NCBI RefSeq assembly: GCF_943181405.1
Contig: NZ_CALPBY010000002.1
Location: 248,001-312,000, forward strand
Length of the DNA: 64,000 nucleotides
Direction: 5' to 3'
From: Cellulosimicrobium sp. Marseille-Q4280
Lineage (GTDB): Bacteria > Actinomycetota > Actinomycetes > Actinomycetales > Cellulomonadaceae
Part shown: positions 28,746-39,870 of the stretch, in pieces
Numbering within the stretch: the first letter of the stretch is position 1
Layout: each line of letters begins with the position of its first letter
Translations under genes and position numbers: made by a program
Notes under the pieces: generated by a model
Seen by the model: the letters and a program-made list of their open reading frames with translations, nothing else
The model's database searches: none
Told to the model about the DNA's origin: nothing

Positions 28746-29222
28746 GTGCCGACCGACCAGCAGCCCACGCCCGGCGACGTCGACGTCCTCATCACCCTCC
28801 TCGACGACGTGCCGCTGCCGGCGTACGCCCACCCGGGCGACGCGGGCGCGGACCTCGTGACCACGGTCGACGTCGAGCTCGCCCCGGGCGAGCGCGTCGT
28901 CGTCCCGACCGGCGTCTCGATCGCGCTCCCGGACGGGTACGCGGCGTTCGTCCACCCGCGCTCGGGCCTCGCGGCGAAGCACGGCCTCACGGTCGTCAAC
29001 GCGCCCGGCACGGTGGACGCCGGCTACCGCGGCGAGATCCGGGTGACGCTGCTCAACACCGACGCGCGCGAGGCGGTCGTGCTGCGCCGCGGTGACCGGG
29101 TCGCCCAGCTCGTCGTGCAGAAGGTCGAGCGCGCGCGCTTCGTCCGCGCCGAGCGCCTGCCCGGCTCGCACCGCGGTGAGGGCGGCTTCGGGTCGAGCGG
29201 CGGGTGGGCCGCGGCGACCTGA
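28746..29222 (+). CDS. dut: dUTP diphosphatase
   Basis: Hydrolyses dUTP to dUMP, keeping uracil out of DNA and supplying dTMP synthesis. The 158-residue trimeric-type enzyme shows all five motifs in order: AYAHPGDAGADLVT, HPRSGLAAKHG, VVNAPGTVDAGYRGEI, LRRGDRVAQLVV and the C-terminal GSHRGEGGFGSSG arm. The GTG at 28746 lies 7 nt after TAGGAT (28733-28738), so this is probably a leaderless transcript. It is divergent from DUF3093. Confidence 0.96.
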   Translation: MPTDQQPTPGDVDVLITLLDDVPLPAYAHPGDAGADLVTTVDVELAPGERVVVPTGVSIALPDGYAAFVHPRSGLAAKHGLTVVNAPGTVDAGYRGEIRVTLLNTDAREAVVLRRGDRVAQLVVQKVERARFVRAERLPGSHRGEGGFGSSGGWAAAT

Positions 29223-29316
29223 GGTCGTCCGAGGTCACGGTGACCCTGCCGGCACGTTCGCGCAGGGCCGATCCACACCCCGCGGACGAGTGGCGATCGC
29301 CACGGCGCGCTGGGGC

Positions 29317-29322
29317 TACTGT
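29317..29322 (+). promoter_or_regulatory. -10 element TACTGT before DUF3710 gene
   Basis: TACTGT fits the TANNNT pattern of this genome and sits 67 nt before the GTG at 29390. No clear -35 is visible. It gives a leader of about 60 nt that includes GAAGGAG. Confidence 0.4.
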
Positions 29323-29389
29323 GGAAGGGTCGGGGCGAGCGCCCCGGCTGGAGTCCCGGCGGTGGCCGGGCAGGTGAAGGAGCTCTTTC

Positions 29390-30139
29390 GTGGGTCTGTT
29401 CCGTCGCTCCCCGTCGTCGCAGCCGGCTGAGCCACCGGCAGCGCAGGACGCCGCCGACACCGTCGACGCCGCGACCCCCGGGACGGGGACGAGCGCGGCA
29501 GGCGAGGCGAACGCCCCCGGTCGCGGTCCCTACGACTCGTCGCAGGTGCCCGAGCGTGGTCCGCGCGTCGACCTGGGTGCCGTGTGGCTCCCCGGCGTGC
29601 CGGGCATGGAGCTGCGCATGGAGGTCGACAAGAAGACCCAGCGCATCACCGGTGTCGCGTGCGCGGTCGCCGGGTCGGGCCTGCAGGTCCAGGCGTTCGC
29701 CGCCCCGCGCTCCGAAGGCATCTGGGACGAGATCCGCGGCGAGATCGCCGCGTCCGTCACGAAGCAGGGCGGGACGGTCGACGACGTCCCCGGCCCCTTC
29801 GGCCGCGAGCTCATCGCACGCATCCCCGCGCAGGCGCCCGACGGCCGCACAGGGGTCCGCCCCGCGCGCTTCGTCGGGGTCGACGGCCCGCGCTGGTTCC
29901 TGCGCGGCGTCCTCACGGGGAAGGCCGCGGTCGACCCGCAGGAGGCACGGCTCCTGGAGTCGGTGTTCGCGAACATCGTCGTGGTGCGGGACCAGAGCCC
30001 GCGCCCGCCGCGCGACCTCCTCACCCTCCACCTCCCCGGCAAGGCGCCCGCCCCGACGGCCGCCGTGCCGGCGGGCACGCCCGAGGCGCCGTCGTTCGAC
30101 CCGCTCACCCGTGGCCCCGAGATCACGGAGATCCGCTGA
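29390..30139 (+). CDS. DUF3710 family protein
   Basis: A 249-residue conserved actinobacterial protein of unknown function. After MGLFRR and an Ala/Pro-rich leader (to about 55) it has the family core: RVDLGAVWLPGVPGMELRME, GSGLQVQAFAAPRSEGIWDE, EIRGEIAASVTKQGG and ARFVGVDGPRWFLRGVLTG. The family occurs beside dut and an OB-fold protein (compare Rv2696c). GAAGGAG at 29376-29382 is 7 nt before the GTG and fixes the start. The next gene begins 1 nt after its stop. Confidence 0.9.
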   Translation: MGLFRRSPSSQPAEPPAAQDAADTVDAATPGTGTSAAGEANAPGRGPYDSSQVPERGPRVDLGAVWLPGVPGMELRMEVDKKTQRITGVACAVAGSGLQVQAFAAPRSEGIWDEIRGEIAASVTKQGGTVDDVPGPFGRELIARIPAQAPDGRTGVRPARFVGVDGPRWFLRGVLTGKAAVDPQEARLLESVFANIVVVRDQSPRPPRDLLTLHLPGKAPAPTAAVPAGTPEAPSFDPLTRGPEITEIR

Positions 30140-30140
30140 C

Positions 30141-30515
30141 ATGTCCCCGACCCTGCGTGCCGCCTGGCAGTCGGCGCTCGCCTCCCAGGAGGAGGTCGCC
30201 GCGGACGAGGAACGGGTCGAGGCGGCCCGGCAGACCGGATGCCGCGCCGTCGCGGACCTGCCGAACCGCCGGCGGGCCAAGGTCACGGGCATCCTGCGCT
30301 CCGTCGTGCTCCGGCCCCGTGAGGGTGTGCCGACGGTCGAGGTCGAGCTCTACGACGGCTCCGGCGCGATCGACCTCGTCTGGCTCGGCCGTCGGCGCAT
30401 CGCGGGGATCGAGCCGGGTCGTCGCGCGCTCGTCGAAGGCCTCGTGTGCGACGTCGACGGGCGGCGGACCATGTTCAACCCCCGCTACGAGCTGCTCCCC
30501 AAGCCCGGGGAGTGA
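30141..30515 (+). CDS. OB-fold nucleic-acid-binding domain protein
   Basis: A 124-residue protein with an N-terminal helix (residues 1-35) followed by an OB fold: RRRAKVTGILRSVVLRP, PTVEVELYDGSGAIDLVWLG, RRIAGIEPGRRALVEGLV and MFNPRYELL. This resembles the tRNA-anticodon-type OB family. It follows DUF3710 by one base and precedes DUF3159, the same order as M. tuberculosis Rv2696c-Rv2693c. A role in nucleic-acid binding is likely; no partner can be named. Confidence 0.88.
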   Translation: MSPTLRAAWQSALASQEEVAADEERVEAARQTGCRAVADLPNRRRAKVTGILRSVVLRPREGVPTVEVELYDGSGAIDLVWLGRRRIAGIEPGRRALVEGLVCDVDGRRTMFNPRYELLPKPGE

Positions 30516-30599
30516 CCGGCGCACCACCCGAGCCGCGACCGTGACCGACCGCGCACCGGCGCCCGGCGGGCGCCCGTCAGCACACCCCGAGGACGCCAC

Positions 30600-31472
30600 A
30601 TGACCAGCACGCCCCCGTCGGGACGCCCCGGCCCCGAGCACCCGTCGACGCGACCGGACGGCACGGACGCCGGCGACGTCGCGCACGAGGCCGACGTGGT
30701 CGAGACCGTCGTCGACGACGTCGCCGCGCCCGAGGACGGGCCCGCACGCGGCGTCCGCGCGCTGGCCGGCGAGCAGTTCTCCGTCGCCGAGGCGGTGGGC
30801 GGCGTCCGTGGGCTCGTCGAGTCCGTCGCGCCGGGACTCGTCTTCGTCGTGCTCTACGTCGCGACCTCGGACCTGACGTGGGCGCTCGTCGGCTCCGTCG
30901 CCGTCGCGCTCGTGGCGGTGGGGGTCCGGCTCGCGCAGCGCACGCCCGTGACCCAGGCCCTCGGCGGGCTCCTGGGCGTCGGGATCGGCGTCTTCTGGGC
31001 CTGGAGGTCCGGCGAGGCGCAGGACTACTTCGCGTGGGGGCTGTGGACCAACGCCGCGTACCTCCTCGCGCTGCTCGTCTCGCTCGCGATCCGCTGGCCG
31101 CTCGTCGGCCTCGTCGTCGAGGGCTTCCGCAGCGGCTTCGGCACGGGGACCGCACGGTCCGCCGACGCCGAGCCGGCCGTCGCGGCAGAGCCTGACGCCG
31201 GGCCGGCCGGCGCGGCAGAGCCTGGTGCGTTCGCCCGCTGGGCCGAGGTGTGGCGCTCCGACCGGACGCTGATGCGCCGCTACGCCGCCGCGACGTGGCT
31301 CTGGGTCGGGCTGTTCGCCGCGCGGCTCGCCGTCCAGGTGCCGCTCTACCTCGACGGGTCCGTCGGGTGGCTGGGGACCGCGCGACTCGTCATGGGCATC
31401 CCGCTGTGGGCGCTCGTGCTCTGGCTCACCTGGGTCCTCGTGCGTCGTCCTGCGGCAGGTCGTCCGGCCTGA
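30600..31472 (+). CDS. DUF3159 family membrane protein
   Basis: A 290-residue protein. Residues 1-65 are acidic and Pro/Asp-rich. About six hydrophobic helices follow (ESVAPGLVFVVLYVATSDLTWALVGSV region, LGGLLGVGIGVFWAW, NAAYLLALLVSLAI, AAATWLWVGLFAARLAV, LVMGIPLWALVLWLTWVLV). A spacer near 190-210 contains an imperfect repeat (AAEPDAGPAGAAEPGA). Conserved in actinobacteria next to the ceo genes; function unknown. Its 3' end overlaps the convergent ceoC gene by 47 bp. Confidence 0.87.
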   Translation: MTSTPPSGRPGPEHPSTRPDGTDAGDVAHEADVVETVVDDVAAPEDGPARGVRALAGEQFSVAEAVGGVRGLVESVAPGLVFVVLYVATSDLTWALVGSVAVALVAVGVRLAQRTPVTQALGGLLGVGIGVFWAWRSGEAQDYFAWGLWTNAAYLLALLVSLAIRWPLVGLVVEGFRSGFGTGTARSADAEPAVAAEPDAGPAGAAEPGAFARWAEVWRSDRTLMRRYAAATWLWVGLFAARLAVQVPLYLDGSVGWLGTARLVMGIPLWALVLWLTWVLVRRPAAGRPA

Positions 31473-32265
31473 GCAGGGCGGCGTCCTCGGCCTCGGGGGG
31501 CGGCAGGACGTCGAGGACGTCCCGGACCGGGGCGTCGTCGTCGGCCGTGGCGGTGGCCGTGCCCGTCGTCGGGTCGGTGACGGGGCCCGCGGCGGCGTCC
31601 GTCGGCGTCGCGACGAGGAGCCGGGAGAGGGCGTCCTCGTCGGCCTCGTCGCCGGTGACGAGGAGGAGCTCGTCACCGGCCTCGAGGGTGTCGTCCTGGC
31701 TCGGCGCGATGGGGCGCGTGCCCCGCACGACCGCGGCGAGCACCGTGTCCGGGGGCCACGCGACGTCGCCGACCCGTCGGCCGACGAGGGGCGAGGACAC
31801 CGGCAGCGTGACCTCGAGGATGTCCGCGCCGGACTGGTGGAAGGTGAAGATCCGGACGAGGTCGCCGACCGCGACGGCCTCCTCGACCATGGCGGTCATG
31901 ATGCGCGGCGTCGACACCGCGACGTCGACGCCCCACGACTCGTCGAACATCCACTCGTTCTTCGGGTTGTTCACGCGCGCGACGGTGCGCGGCACGCCGA
32001 ACTCGGTCTTCGCGAGGAGCGACACCACGAGGTTGACCTTGTCGTCGCCCGTCGCGGCGACGATGACGTCGCACTCGTCGACCTTCGCGTCCGCGAGGGT
32101 CGAGAGCTCGCACGCGTCGGCGAGCAGCCAGTCGGCGTCGGCGACCTGCGCGACGCGCATCGCGGCGGGCTGCTTGTCGACGAGCATGACCTCGTGGTCG
32201 TGGCTCAGCAGCTCGCGGGCGATCGAGCGGCCGACGGAGCCCGCCCCGGCGATCACGACGCGCAT
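31426..32265 (-). CDS. ceoC: TrkA-family potassium uptake regulator (CeoC)
   Basis: Cytoplasmic K+ channel/transporter regulatory subunit, 279 residues. The RCK-N Rossmann domain starts RVVIAGAGSVGRSIARELL with acidic VMLVDK binding NAD(H)/ATP; DVIVAATGDDKVNLVVSLLAK is the second signature. An RCK-C domain follows (ADILEVTLPVSSPLVGRRV, about 150-220). The last 50 residues are Asp/Pro-rich and extend over the DUF3159 3' end. The ATG at 32265 overlaps the ceoB stop by one base, so the two genes form an operon. Confidence 0.92.
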   Translation of the reverse strand: MRVVIAGAGSVGRSIARELLSHDHEVMLVDKQPAAMRVAQVADADWLLADACELSTLADAKVDECDVIVAATGDDKVNLVVSLLAKTEFGVPRTVARVNNPKNEWMFDESWGVDVAVSTPRIMTAMVEEAVAVGDLVRIFTFHQSGADILEVTLPVSSPLVGRRVGDVAWPPDTVLAAVVRGTRPIAPSQDDTLEAGDELLLVTGDEADEDALSRLLVATPTDAAAGPVTDPTTGTATATADDDAPVRDVLDVLPPPEAEDAALLRPDDLPQDDARGPR

Positions 32266-32933
32266 CACTCGACCTCCGTCTTCGGGGCGTGCGTGAGGAC
32301 CCGCTCGACGGTCGGTGCGTCGTCGGTGCCCATGAGGACGTGCAGCACGTCGTTCTCCTGCAGGACGGTGCGGTCGGTGACGGTCACGCCGTCCCCGAAC
32401 CGGCTCACGAAGGCGATCCGCGCGCCCGACGCCTCCTGGATCGCGCGCACGGTGCGGCCGATCCACGCGGGGTGGAAGTCGAGCTGGGCGAGCCGGACGC
32501 GACCCGACGGGTCGCGGTACTCGTCGGTCGCGCCCAGGGGCAGCATGCGACGCAGGACCTGGTCGGCGGTCCAGCGCACGGTCGCCACCGTGGGGATGCC
32601 GAGCCGCTGGTAGATCTCGGCGCGCTGCGGGTCGTAGATGCGGGCCACGACCTTCTCGACGCCGAAGGTCTCGCGCACCACGCGGGCCGACAGGATGTTC
32701 GAGTTGTCGCCGTCGGAGACCGCCGCGAACGCGTACGCGTCCTCGATGCCGGCCTGCACGAGGGTGTCGCGGTCGAAGCCCATGCCCGTCACCTTCTTCC
32801 CCGTGAACTCGCCGGGGAGCCGGCGGAACGCGTCGGGGTTCTGGTCGACGACGGCGACGGAGTGTCCGCTCGCCTCGAGCGACTGCGCGAGCGTCGCACC
32901 GACGCGGCCGCAGCCCATGATCACGAAGTGCAC
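32265..32933 (-). CDS. ceoB: TrkA-family potassium uptake regulator (CeoB)
   Basis: First of two RCK proteins, 222 residues. RCK-N begins HFVIMGCGRVGATLAQSLE, with VAVVDQN as the acidic loop and AFAAVSDGDNSNILSARVVRE. RCK-C covers about 135-215 (RVRLAQLDFHPAWIGRTVR). Two single-RCK proteins probably pair, as inferred for mycobacterial CeoB/CeoC. The GTG at 32933 lies 7 nt after TAGCGT (32941-32946, minus strand), consistent with a leaderless operon. The divergent KimA-like permease starts only 81 bp away, so both sides likely form a K+ uptake module. Confidence 0.92.
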   Translation of the reverse strand: MHFVIMGCGRVGATLAQSLEASGHSVAVVDQNPDAFRRLPGEFTGKKVTGMGFDRDTLVQAGIEDAYAFAAVSDGDNSNILSARVVRETFGVEKVVARIYDPQRAEIYQRLGIPTVATVRWTADQVLRRMLPLGATDEYRDPSGRVRLAQLDFHPAWIGRTVRAIQEASGARIAFVSRFGDGVTVTDRTVLQENDVLHVLMGTDDAPTVERVLTHAPKTEVE

Positions 32934-33014
32934 GCAACGAACGCTATACCGCCCGCAGCCCGCCCGTGCCGTGAGACCGGCGACCGGCCGACGACGGGCA
33001 TAGCATGAGGCCTC

Positions 33015-35018
33015 GTGTCGGAGATCGCTGATGCCGCCAAGCGGCTGCTCGTCGGACGCCCCGTGCGGAGCGAGCGGCTGGGGCACACGCTGCTGCCCAA
33101 GCGCATCGCGCTGCCGGTGTTCGCGTCGGACGCCCTCTCGTCGGTCGCGTACGCGCCCGACGAGATCCTCCTGACCCTCGCGGTCGCGGGCCTGGCGGCC
33201 ACGACGATCTCGCCGTGGGTCGGCCTCGCCGTCGTCGTCGTGCTGCTCACGGTCGTCGCCTCGTACCGGCAGAACGTGCGCGCGTACCCCTCGGGCGGCG
33301 GCGACTACGAGGTCGCGACCGTGAACCTCGGCCCGACGGCGGGCGTGGGCGTGGCCTCGGCGCTCATGGTCGACTACGTGCTCACCGTGGCCGTGTCGAT
33401 CTCGTCCGGGGCCCAGTACGCGGCGAGCGCGATCCCCGCGCTGCGCGGCCACGAGGCGACGTTCGCGATCGTGCTCGTCGTGCTGCTGACGCTCGTCAAC
33501 CTGCGCGGGGTCAAGGAGTCCGGGAAGCTCTTCGCGATCCCCGTGTACCTCTTCATGCTCGCCATCGGCTCGACGGCGGTCGTCGGGTTCTTCCGGTACG
33601 TCACCGGGAACCTGCCGCCGGCCGAGAGCGCCGATCTCGAGCTCGTCGCGGAGAGCGGGTTCGACCAGGGGCTCGTCGGGATCGCGGGAGCGTTCCTCGT
33701 CGCGCGCGCGTTCGCGTCGGGGTGTGCGGCGCTGACCGGGGTGGAGGCGATCAGCAACGGCGTGCCGGCGTTCCGCAAGCCCAAGTCGCGCAACGCGGCG
33801 ACGACGCTCGCGCTGCTCGGCGGCATCTCGACGGTGATGATGCTTGTGATCCTCTTCCTCGCGAGCGCGACCGGCGTGCACTACGTCGAGGACCCGCACG
33901 AGCAGCTCACCCTGAACGGCGAGCCGCTGCCGGCCGACTACGTGCAGCACCCCGTGCTCGGACAGCTCACGGAGTCGGTGTTCTCCGGTGCGCCCTTCGT
34001 GTTCGTCGCCGTCTCCGTGGTCACGGGCCTCATCCTCGTCCTCGCGGCGAACACCGCGTTCAACGGCTTCCCGGTGCTCGGCTCGATCCTCGCGAAGGAC
34101 GGCTACCTGCCCCGGCAGCTCCACACGCGGGGCGACCGGCTCGCGTTCTCCAACGGCATCATCACCCTCGCCGTCGCCGCGATCGTGCTCATCTGGGCCT
34201 TCGACGCCCAGGTCACGCGGCTCATCCAGCTCTACATCGTCGGCGTCTTCGTCTCGTTCACGATCTCGCAGCTCGGCATGGTGCGGCACTGGACGCGTGC
34301 GCTGCGCACGGAGCACCAGCCGCGCGAGCGTGCCCGCATGCGCCGCTCGCGGGTCGTGAACTCGGTCGGGCTCGCGATGACGGGGACCGTCCTCGTCATC
34401 GTGCTCGTCACCAAGTTCACGCACGGGGCCTGGATCGCGATCCTCGCCATGGGCGTCGTGTTCGTGCTCATGCGCGCGATCCGCAAGCACTACGACACGG
34501 TCCGCGACGAGCTGGCCCTCGGGGACGACCTCACCCAGGCCCGCGCCCTGCCGAGCCGCGTCCACGCCATCGTCCTGGTGTCGAAGATCCACCGGCCGAC
34601 GATGCGCGCGCTCGCCTACGCGCGCGCGTCGCGCCCGTCGGTGCTCGAGGCGGTCACGGTGGGGGTCGACCCGGAGGACGTCACCGAGCTCATGCGGGAG
34701 TGGGAGGGGCTCGACCTCCCCGTCCCGCTGCGCGTCCTCGACTCCCCGTTCCGCGAGATCACGCGACCCGTCCTGTCCTACGTGCGGTCGGTGCGGCGCG
34801 AGTCGCCCCGCGACCTCGTGGTCGTGTACATCCCGGAGTACGTCGTGGGCCACTGGTGGGAACAGCTCCTGCACAACCAGAGCGCGCTGCGGCTCAAGGG
34901 CCGGCTGCTCTTCACGCCCGGCGTGGTCGTGGCGTCCGTGCCGTGGCAGCTCGCGTCGACCGAGGGCCAGACCGGCCTCGAGGGGGAGGGCTTCCGGTCC
35001 CGCTTCCCGGGCATGTGA
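33015..35018 (+). CDS. KimA-like APC-superfamily potassium/amino-acid permease
   Basis: A 667-residue membrane transporter with about twelve hydrophobic helices (residues 30-480) and a 190-residue cytoplasmic C-terminal domain (VHAIVLVSKIHRPTMRALAYA onwards), as in B. subtilis KimA. N-terminal PVFASDALSSVAYAPDEIL and YPSGGGDYEVA are characteristic. Often labelled amino acid permease. The neighbouring TrkA/Ceo genes and KimA-type architecture favour K+ import; this remains inference. TAGCAT (33001-33006) sits 8 nt before the GTG. The same permease-ceoB-ceoC layout is present in mycobacteria. Confidence 0.9.
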   Translation: MSEIADAAKRLLVGRPVRSERLGHTLLPKRIALPVFASDALSSVAYAPDEILLTLAVAGLAATTISPWVGLAVVVVLLTVVASYRQNVRAYPSGGGDYEVATVNLGPTAGVGVASALMVDYVLTVAVSISSGAQYAASAIPALRGHEATFAIVLVVLLTLVNLRGVKESGKLFAIPVYLFMLAIGSTAVVGFFRYVTGNLPPAESADLELVAESGFDQGLVGIAGAFLVARAFASGCAALTGVEAISNGVPAFRKPKSRNAATTLALLGGISTVMMLVILFLASATGVHYVEDPHEQLTLNGEPLPADYVQHPVLGQLTESVFSGAPFVFVAVSVVTGLILVLAANTAFNGFPVLGSILAKDGYLPRQLHTRGDRLAFSNGIITLAVAAIVLIWAFDAQVTRLIQLYIVGVFVSFTISQLGMVRHWTRALRTEHQPRERARMRRSRVVNSVGLAMTGTVLVIVLVTKFTHGAWIAILAMGVVFVLMRAIRKHYDTVRDELALGDDLTQARALPSRVHAIVLVSKIHRPTMRALAYARASRPSVLEAVTVGVDPEDVTELMREWEGLDLPVPLRVLDSPFREITRPVLSYVRSVRRESPRDLVVVYIPEYVVGHWWEQLLHNQSALRLKGRLLFTPGVVVASVPWQLASTEGQTGLEGEGFRSRFPGM

Positions 35019-35085
35019 CGCGTCCGTGGCCGTCGGGGACCGCTGAGGGCCGCCGCGCGGGGAGCCACCGGGGATACTGGGTGGC

Positions 35086-36414
35086 ATGCCCTCCTCCCCG
35101 CGCGGCCGCGCCGCAGCACGTACCCGTCCGAACCCTCGACCTGAGGTCGAGGTCGAGATGGAGGTCGAGGTCGGTCCCGTCGCGCACGGTGGGCACTGCG
35201 TCGCCCGCCACGACGGTCGTGTGGTCTTCGTGCGGCACACGCTGCCCGGCGAGCGCGTCCGCGCACGCGTGACCGAGGGGGGCGAGGGTTCGAAGTTCTG
35301 GCGCGCGGACGCCGTCGAGATCCTCGAGCCCTCGCCCGACCGGGTGCCGTCCGTGTGGCCGGAGGCGGGTCCCGGCGGCGTCGGCGGCGGCGAGCTCGGG
35401 CACGTCGCCCTCCCTGCCCAGCGCCGCTGGAAGGGCGACGTGCTCGCCGAACAGCTGCGGCGCCTCGCGCGCCTCGATCTCGACGCCCGGCCTGACCTTC
35501 AGGTGGAGGTCGAGGGTCTGCCGGGAGACGACGAGTCCGGCGGCCTCGGCTACCGCACGCGCATCGACCTCGTGGCCGACGACGACGGTCACGCCGGGAT
35601 GCACCGGTTCCGCTCGCACGACGTCGTCGCGCTCGACGCGATGCCGCTCGCGACCGACGAGGTCGCAGGGCTGGCCGAGCAGGAGAAGGTCTGGACGCGA
35701 CGCTGGCGCCCCGGGACGCGCCTCGAGCTCGTCGCCCCGACCGGCTCCGCCCCGCTGCTCCTGGTCGACGGCGAGCCGTGGCGCGGGGGGTCCCTGGACA
35801 AGCGGACCAACGCGCGACGCAGCGTCGTCGAGCACGTGACGGTGGGCGGTCGAGAGCACGCGTACCGCGTCGCGGCCGACGGCTTCTGGCAGGTGCACCA
35901 CCGCGCCCCCGCCGCGCTCGCGGACGCGGTCCTGGCCGGAGTGGGCGACGTCGACGGCGCGCGTGTCCTCGACCTCTACTCGGGCGCCGGTCTCTTCACG
36001 CTGCCGCTCGCGGCGGCGGTCGGGGCGAGCGGGGCCGTCGTCGCCGTCGAGGGTGACGAGCGGGCCGTGCGCGACGCGCGGCGCAACGCGCACGGCGTGG
36101 AGAACGTCCAGCTCAACCACGGTCCGGTCGAGCACGTGCTCACCGGGCGCGGTGAGGGTGCGGACGCCGTGGCGCGCGGGGGAGCGGACGTCGTCGTGCT
36201 CGACCCGCCGCGTGTCGGTGCAGGCCGCGCCGTCGTGGAGGCGGTCGCCGGGACGGGTGCCGGGCGCGTCGTGTACGTCGCGTGCGACCCTGCCGCACTG
36301 GCGCGGGACGTCGCGTATCTCGGCGAGCACGGCTACGACCTGCGCAGCCTGCGGGCGTTCGACCTCTTCCCGCACACGCACCACCTGGAAGCGGTCGCGG
36401 TCCTCGAGCGTTGA
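35086..36414 (+). CDS. TRAM-domain RNA (uracil-5) methyltransferase family protein
   Basis: SAM-dependent methyltransferase of the TrmA/RlmD type, 442 residues. A TRAM RNA-binding domain (about 20-80) is followed by a central domain and a C-terminal Rossmann methyltransferase: DLYSGAGLFTLPLA (SAM), VVVLDPPRVG and nucleophile Cys400 in VYVACDPAALARD. The four cluster-binding Cys of RlmD are absent; the corresponding stretch reads VPSVWPEAGPGGVGGGELGH. It is therefore an Fe-S-free version. GATACT (35073-35078) is 7 nt before the ATG. Target rRNA or tRNA position is not predictable. Confidence 0.9.
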   Translation: MPSSPRGRAAARTRPNPRPEVEVEMEVEVGPVAHGGHCVARHDGRVVFVRHTLPGERVRARVTEGGEGSKFWRADAVEILEPSPDRVPSVWPEAGPGGVGGGELGHVALPAQRRWKGDVLAEQLRRLARLDLDARPDLQVEVEGLPGDDESGGLGYRTRIDLVADDDGHAGMHRFRSHDVVALDAMPLATDEVAGLAEQEKVWTRRWRPGTRLELVAPTGSAPLLLVDGEPWRGGSLDKRTNARRSVVEHVTVGGREHAYRVAADGFWQVHHRAPAALADAVLAGVGDVDGARVLDLYSGAGLFTLPLAAAVGASGAVVAVEGDERAVRDARRNAHGVENVQLNHGPVEHVLTGRGEGADAVARGGADVVVLDPPRVGAGRAVVEAVAGTGAGRVVYVACDPAALARDVAYLGEHGYDLRSLRAFDLFPHTHHLEAVAVLER

Positions 36415-36481
36415 GCAGTCAGGAGCCCTGGACCGTCCGGTCGTCGTCGCGCGGCCGGCGAGGGCGGACGGGAGCACGGAG

Positions 36482-36697
36482 ATGGGCGAGCAGGTGCGGG
36501 AGGGGTCGACCCGGCAGTCCGGGAGGTCGGCGCAGCCGGACGACGTCCGCGACGTCGTGGGCGTCGGGGTGCTGCTGCCGAACGGCAGGCTCGCCGGTCG
36601 CGCGTTCGCGTCGCGCGCCGACGCCGAGGCGTGGGCCCGGCCCGAGGAGGGCGAGCAGGTCGTCGAGCTGAACGTGCTGTGCGACTGCGACCTCTGA
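36482..36697 (+). CDS. Small hypothetical protein with Cys-x-Cys tail
   Basis: A 71-residue predicted protein, not recognised. It has a polar leader (1-25), then VGVGVLLPNGRLAGRAFASR and DAEAWARPEEGEQVVELNVL, ending CDCDL. The RAFASRADAEAWARP portion looks like a genuine folded domain rather than a shadow. The start is uncertain: GGAG abuts the ATG and no clear ribosome site exists. It lies 67 bp after the methyltransferase gene on the same strand. Confidence 0.5.
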   Translation: MGEQVREGSTRQSGRSAQPDDVRDVVGVGVLLPNGRLAGRAFASRADAEAWARPEEGEQVVELNVLCDCDL

Positions 36698-36733
36698 CGA
36701 CCGGACCTGACCTGCAGCTTGTGTGTCCGGTAG

Positions 36734-36753
36734 ATATCTTGACGTCAAGATAT
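36734..36753. promoter_or_regulatory. 20-bp perfect palindrome, probable operator upstream of aconitase
   Basis: ATATCTTGACGTCAAGATAT is a perfect 20-bp palindrome in an otherwise GC-rich region. Its centre supplies TTGACG (36739-36744), a good -35, and TATGCT (36760-36765) could be the -10 at 15-bp spacing. TTGAC/GTCAA palindromes are typical of MarR-like winged-helix repressors; the cognate protein is not in the window. It is 163 bp before the acnA start. Confidence 0.7.
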
Positions 36754-36849
36754 GTGCGCTATGCTGGTCGCGGTGCTGGTCCCGGCGCCGACGGACGCGA
36801 GCGCTCGACGTGCGCGCGACCCCGGCCGGACCGCCGCACCGGCCCGGCG

Positions 36850-36855
36850 TAGGCT
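36850..36855 (+). promoter_or_regulatory. Second possible -10 (TAGGCT) for aconitase
   Basis: TAGGCT fits the genome's TANNNT pattern and would start a transcript about 55 nt before the acnA GTG. It could act with, or instead of, the palindrome-associated promoter. Confidence 0.35.
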
Positions 36856-36915
36856 GGGCGAAGCCCCCCAGAACCATGGCATCCGTGCCACCGTCTCGCC
36901 ACGAAGGAGCCACGA

Positions 36916-39735
<2,820 letters not shown>

Positions 39736-39780
39736 CCCACCAGCAGGTCGTCGGGGTCTGCCCGACGCCGCACGCGCACC

Positions 39781-39818
39781 CGGCGGGGCGCTCACCTCTC
39801 GAGGTGGGCGCCCCGCCG
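39781..39818. terminator. Long hairpin after acnA
   Basis: An 18-bp inverted repeat with a single G-T mismatch (39781-39798 with 39801-39818) starts 45 bp after the acnA stop. It is GC-rich and lacks a T-run, like the other putative terminators here. Confidence 0.75.
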
Positions 39819-39870
39819 TCGTCCTTGCACGGTCTGCGCGTTGCGGGCAGGAAGGGGGCAGACTGGGACC

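Noticed and set aside
33015-35018. Simple label amino acid permease
   Set aside because: The long cytoplasmic C-terminal domain and the adjacent Ceo/TrkA pair fit KimA-type potassium import better; amino-acid transport is not excluded.
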